7,305 nucleotides of DNA from positions 1 through 7,305 of the forward strand of contig JAHFUF010000246.1 in assembly GCA_023265235.1 (NCBI GenBank), written 5' to 3'. Numbering within the stretch: position 1 is the first letter of the stretch; each line of letters opens with the position of its first letter. The stretch comes from Blastocatellia bacterium (GTDB lineage: Bacteria > Acidobacteriota > Blastocatellia > Chloracidobacteriales > JADJPF01). The position numbers were made by a program, and so were the translations under genes. Shown in pieces: positions 5,276-7,305 of the stretch. Under the pieces are notes generated by a model, which did no database searches, was not told where the DNA came from, and was given only the letters and a program-made list of their open reading frames with translations.

Positions 5276-7305
5276 CTAGAATGAAACTCGTAACCCAAGC
5301 TGAAATTGTCTAGGAGAAAAAGTTCCTCTAAAATTTTCTTTTGGTACAATAAAACGACCATTTTCTTTTGTAGGCAAGGAAAAATCCCTGGTAAACCTAT
5401 CAGGTAAAAAAATACGATTAATTTGATTAGGGTCTATATTAACACGGTTAAATAGATTGAAAGCCTCTACAAAAGCTTGAAATTTATAATTTTCCTTAAC
5501 AGAAAAATTACGTACTACTCTTAGGTCTACAGTAGCAAACCCTGGGGTAATACCAACATTGCGCCCTAAGTCTAAAGGACGATCAGCTGGAGACAAATCT
5601 CCGTTTCTATCTAAGTCTATTCCTGCTAGTAAATTATATGGTCGGCCAGAGTTTAAGCTAACAATAGTTGAAACTCTGTAATTACGTAGAAACACATTTT
5701 TACTATAAGTTAAGTCCCATATTGCTGAAGCAACTAGGCGACTAGAGACATCTTGAATAGATAGCCCACGCTCTAGCCCTGGTTGAAGTGGGTTGGCAAT
5801 TTCTTGAAATAATGGAAAAAAGTCTACGCTATTATCAATTGCTTTTGAGTAAGTATAATGTGCTAGTAAACCAAAGCGACTACTAAAACGCCTATCTATC
5901 AGGGCAGTAAAAGCATGATAGTAGCTATCAAAAGCTGATTCTAGTTCAAAAACACTCCCATTATTAGGATCAACACGTCCTTGCAATACATCTCCAATAA
6001 AACTTCCAGGCGTTATTTTTGAGATAGGATTAACTATAGGGTTAATGTCTCTTGACCCAAAAAGCTTTGTACCACGAACATAGTTATAGCTTAAGGAAAT
6101 TTTACTAAAGCGATCTAAAGCATAATCTACTGCTAAAGTAGCTTGTTGGGCGTAGCTATTACGCAAATTACGGTCAATATTAAAAGTCTGAGAAAATTGA
6201 CGGAAAAAGAAAGCTTGACTAGAAATTTCTTTAGGTATTTCATTTGATTCTAGAAAACGATGTCCTGGCAAAAAGTTATAAGCAATAATTGAAAAAGGAA
6301 ATGGTAAGGTAAGGTTTGTAAGCCTACTAGAAATTTCTGAATTAAGTATTACTCCTGCTAATGGTGAGCCAACAAAAACCCCATAAGCTGCTTTAATATT
6401 AACTTTTGGCAATCTCGAAGGTTGATAAGCAATTGCTAGCCTAGGGCTAAAACTTAGCTTAGTATCTGGAGAAAACTTTACTGCATTAAGATCATATCTA
6501 ATCCCAGCTTTTACTATTAAGTTAGGTCGTAGCTTTATCTCATCTTGAAGATAAGCACTAAAAAACTTATAGTTACTTCTCCCATTAGGATCTCCAAAGC
6601 TTTGAGTAAAAGCCAAAGGAATTGCTAATTCTTGAAGTGGTAAAACAGGAAATTCTGGAACTATTTTTGGTAATGTTGCTGCTAAAGTTGCTAAAGCAAA
6701 TTTTTGTTCTGGAGTTCGTAGACGTGGTAAAAAAGCTTCAAAAGGTACTAAAAAAGCTCCATCAAAAGGAAAACTTCCTAGTAAAATATTATTTACATCT
6801 AATGTAGTAAAAACTGCTGCTCCTGCTTTTAAGGTTGGTACAGAAAATTTTCTTAAGTCTGTATAAAATAAATCTATGCCAAATTTTACTGTGTGTTTCC
6901 CTCTAGGCAACGTTACATTATTAACAAGCTGGTAAATATTTTCTTCACGCTCTTGAGACAAGAAAATATTTCGCCCAAACAAAATACTTCCTTCTCTAGA
7001 ATCAAGGCGTGTTTGAGGCCCATCATTAGAGATTGGTAAAATATCCTGACTACGACGACCAAATAATACCCTTACTTCATTAACCAAATTTAAGCCTGTA
7101 TTAATATAAGTGTTACTAGCCGCAATAGTGTTATCTGAAAGCTTTTGTATACCTCCAGAACTTTCTTCTGTTAAGCCCCCAAAGCTCTGAAACGAACCAT
7201 TATAAGTAAACCCACCATTATAGCGCACCCATAAAGTACTATTAGGTGAAAGTTGTGTGTCAAAACGTGTTAATAAAGAAGTAGTGCCAACAGCATAAGG
7301 AACAG
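5276..7305 (-). CDS. TonB-dependent receptor, Oar-like, C-terminal part (5' end beyond window)
   Basis: The minus-strand frame is open from the right edge to TAG at 5276-5278, giving 675 visible codons. A GTG at 7226-7228 could be taken as a start, but the frame continues without a stop through 'GTTSLLTRFDTQLSPNSTLW', which reads as barrel sequence, so the real start lies outside. The visible part is the outer-membrane beta-barrel: alternating strands, 'LVNEVRVLFG', 'GKHTVKFGIDL', 'SYNYVRGTKL', 'DRRFSSRFGLLAHYTYSKA', then 'SGRPYN', 'DLDRNGDLSPADRP' (about 5575-5620), 'LGRN', 'EAFNLFNRVN' (about 5437-5468), and the final 'RQFQLGLRVSF'. The terminal Phe is the usual signal for barrel assembly. 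This layout matches the large Oar-like receptors abundant in Acidobacteriota, which normally carry a carboxypeptidase-regulatory-like domain and a plug at the N-terminus; about 350 more residues are expected upstream. Such receptors import bulky substrates using TonB energy. The substrate cannot be read from this part. There is no frameshift or internal stop. Confidence 0.93.
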   Translation of the reverse strand, partial: VPYAVGTTSLLTRFDTQLSPNSTLWVRYNGGFTYNGSFQSFGGLTEESSGGIQKLSDNTIAASNTYINTGLNLVNEVRVLFGRRSQDILPISNDGPQTRLDSREGSILFGRNIFLSQEREENIYQLVNNVTLPRGKHTVKFGIDLFYTDLRKFSVPTLKAGAAVFTTLDVNNILLGSFPFDGAFLVPFEAFLPRLRTPEQKFALATLAATLPKIVPEFPVLPLQELAIPLAFTQSFGDPNGRSNYKFFSAYLQDEIKLRPNLIVKAGIRYDLNAVKFSPDTKLSFSPRLAIAYQPSRLPKVNIKAAYGVFVGSPLAGVILNSEISSRLTNLTLPFPFSIIAYNFLPGHRFLESNEIPKEISSQAFFFRQFSQTFNIDRNLRNSYAQQATLAVDYALDRFSKISLSYNYVRGTKLFGSRDINPIVNPISKITPGSFIGDVLQGRVDPNNGSVFELESAFDSYYHAFTALIDRRFSSRFGLLAHYTYSKAIDNSVDFFPLFQEIANPLQPGLERGLSIQDVSSRLVASAIWDLTYSKNVFLRNYRVSTIVSLNSGRPYNLLAGIDLDRNGDLSPADRPLDLGRNVGITPGFATVDLRVVRNFSVKENYKFQAFVEAFNLFNRVNIDPNQINRIFLPDRFTRDFSLPTKENGRFIVPKENFRGTFSPRQFQLGLRVSF

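Noticed and set aside
6622..6807. 61-codon plus-strand frame opposite the TonB receptor
   Set aside because: It is a Leu/Lys/Val-rich shadow of the receptor's coding sequence, with no support of its own.
7226..7228. GTG as the start of the TonB receptor
   Set aside because: The frame stays open to the window edge with barrel-like sequence, and a plug and N-terminal domain are expected further upstream.

Overview
The window is a 7.3 kb, AT-rich stretch of bacterial chromosome. The best clue to its host is the right-hand gene, an Oar-like TonB-dependent receptor with the 'SGRPYN ... DRNGD ... DRP ... GRN ... EAFNLFNR' C-terminal pattern that I associate with Acidobacteriota. A short zinc-ribbon membrane protein and a long pentapeptide-repeat protein fit that view, and the low GC would suit a low-GC lineage such as some Blastocatellia. 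This placement is inference from protein style, not a database result.

Layout, left half (+ strand): a decayed GT-C membrane glycosyltransferase gene (3-743, broken by at least two frame changes and three in-frame stops near the left edge); an intact rtcA, RNA 3'-phosphate cyclase (756-1772), whose ribosome site overlaps the stop of the relic; then a tight three-gene cluster of a zinc-ribbon membrane protein (1895-2551), a stand-alone Smr-domain protein (2576-2887) and a FecE/BtuD-type ABC ATPase (2904-3680). Gaps in the cluster are 24 and 16 bases, so it is probably one transcript.

Layout, right half (- strand): a 444-residue pentapeptide-repeat protein (3707-5041), convergent with the ABC gene across 26 bases. 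A 234-base gap follows (5042-5275) holding a probable gene scrap on the + strand. Last is the C-terminal 675 codons of the TonB-dependent receptor (5276 to the right edge), whose 5' end lies outside the window.

How they work together: the ABC ATPase belongs to the class that powers uptake of siderophore iron, heme or cobalamin, and a TonB receptor is the outer-membrane counterpart of such importers. Here, however, the two are on opposite strands with no permease or binding protein visible, so a shared pathway is only possible. RtcA and Smr are both nucleic-acid proteins, but nothing in the sequence ties them into one system. I see no tRNA, rRNA, CRISPR array, insertion sequence or phage gene. 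The most unusual object is the pentapeptide protein: 77 consecutive pentapeptides without a single break in register, with phenylalanine ladders inside. I did not find convincing evidence of a new multi-gene system.
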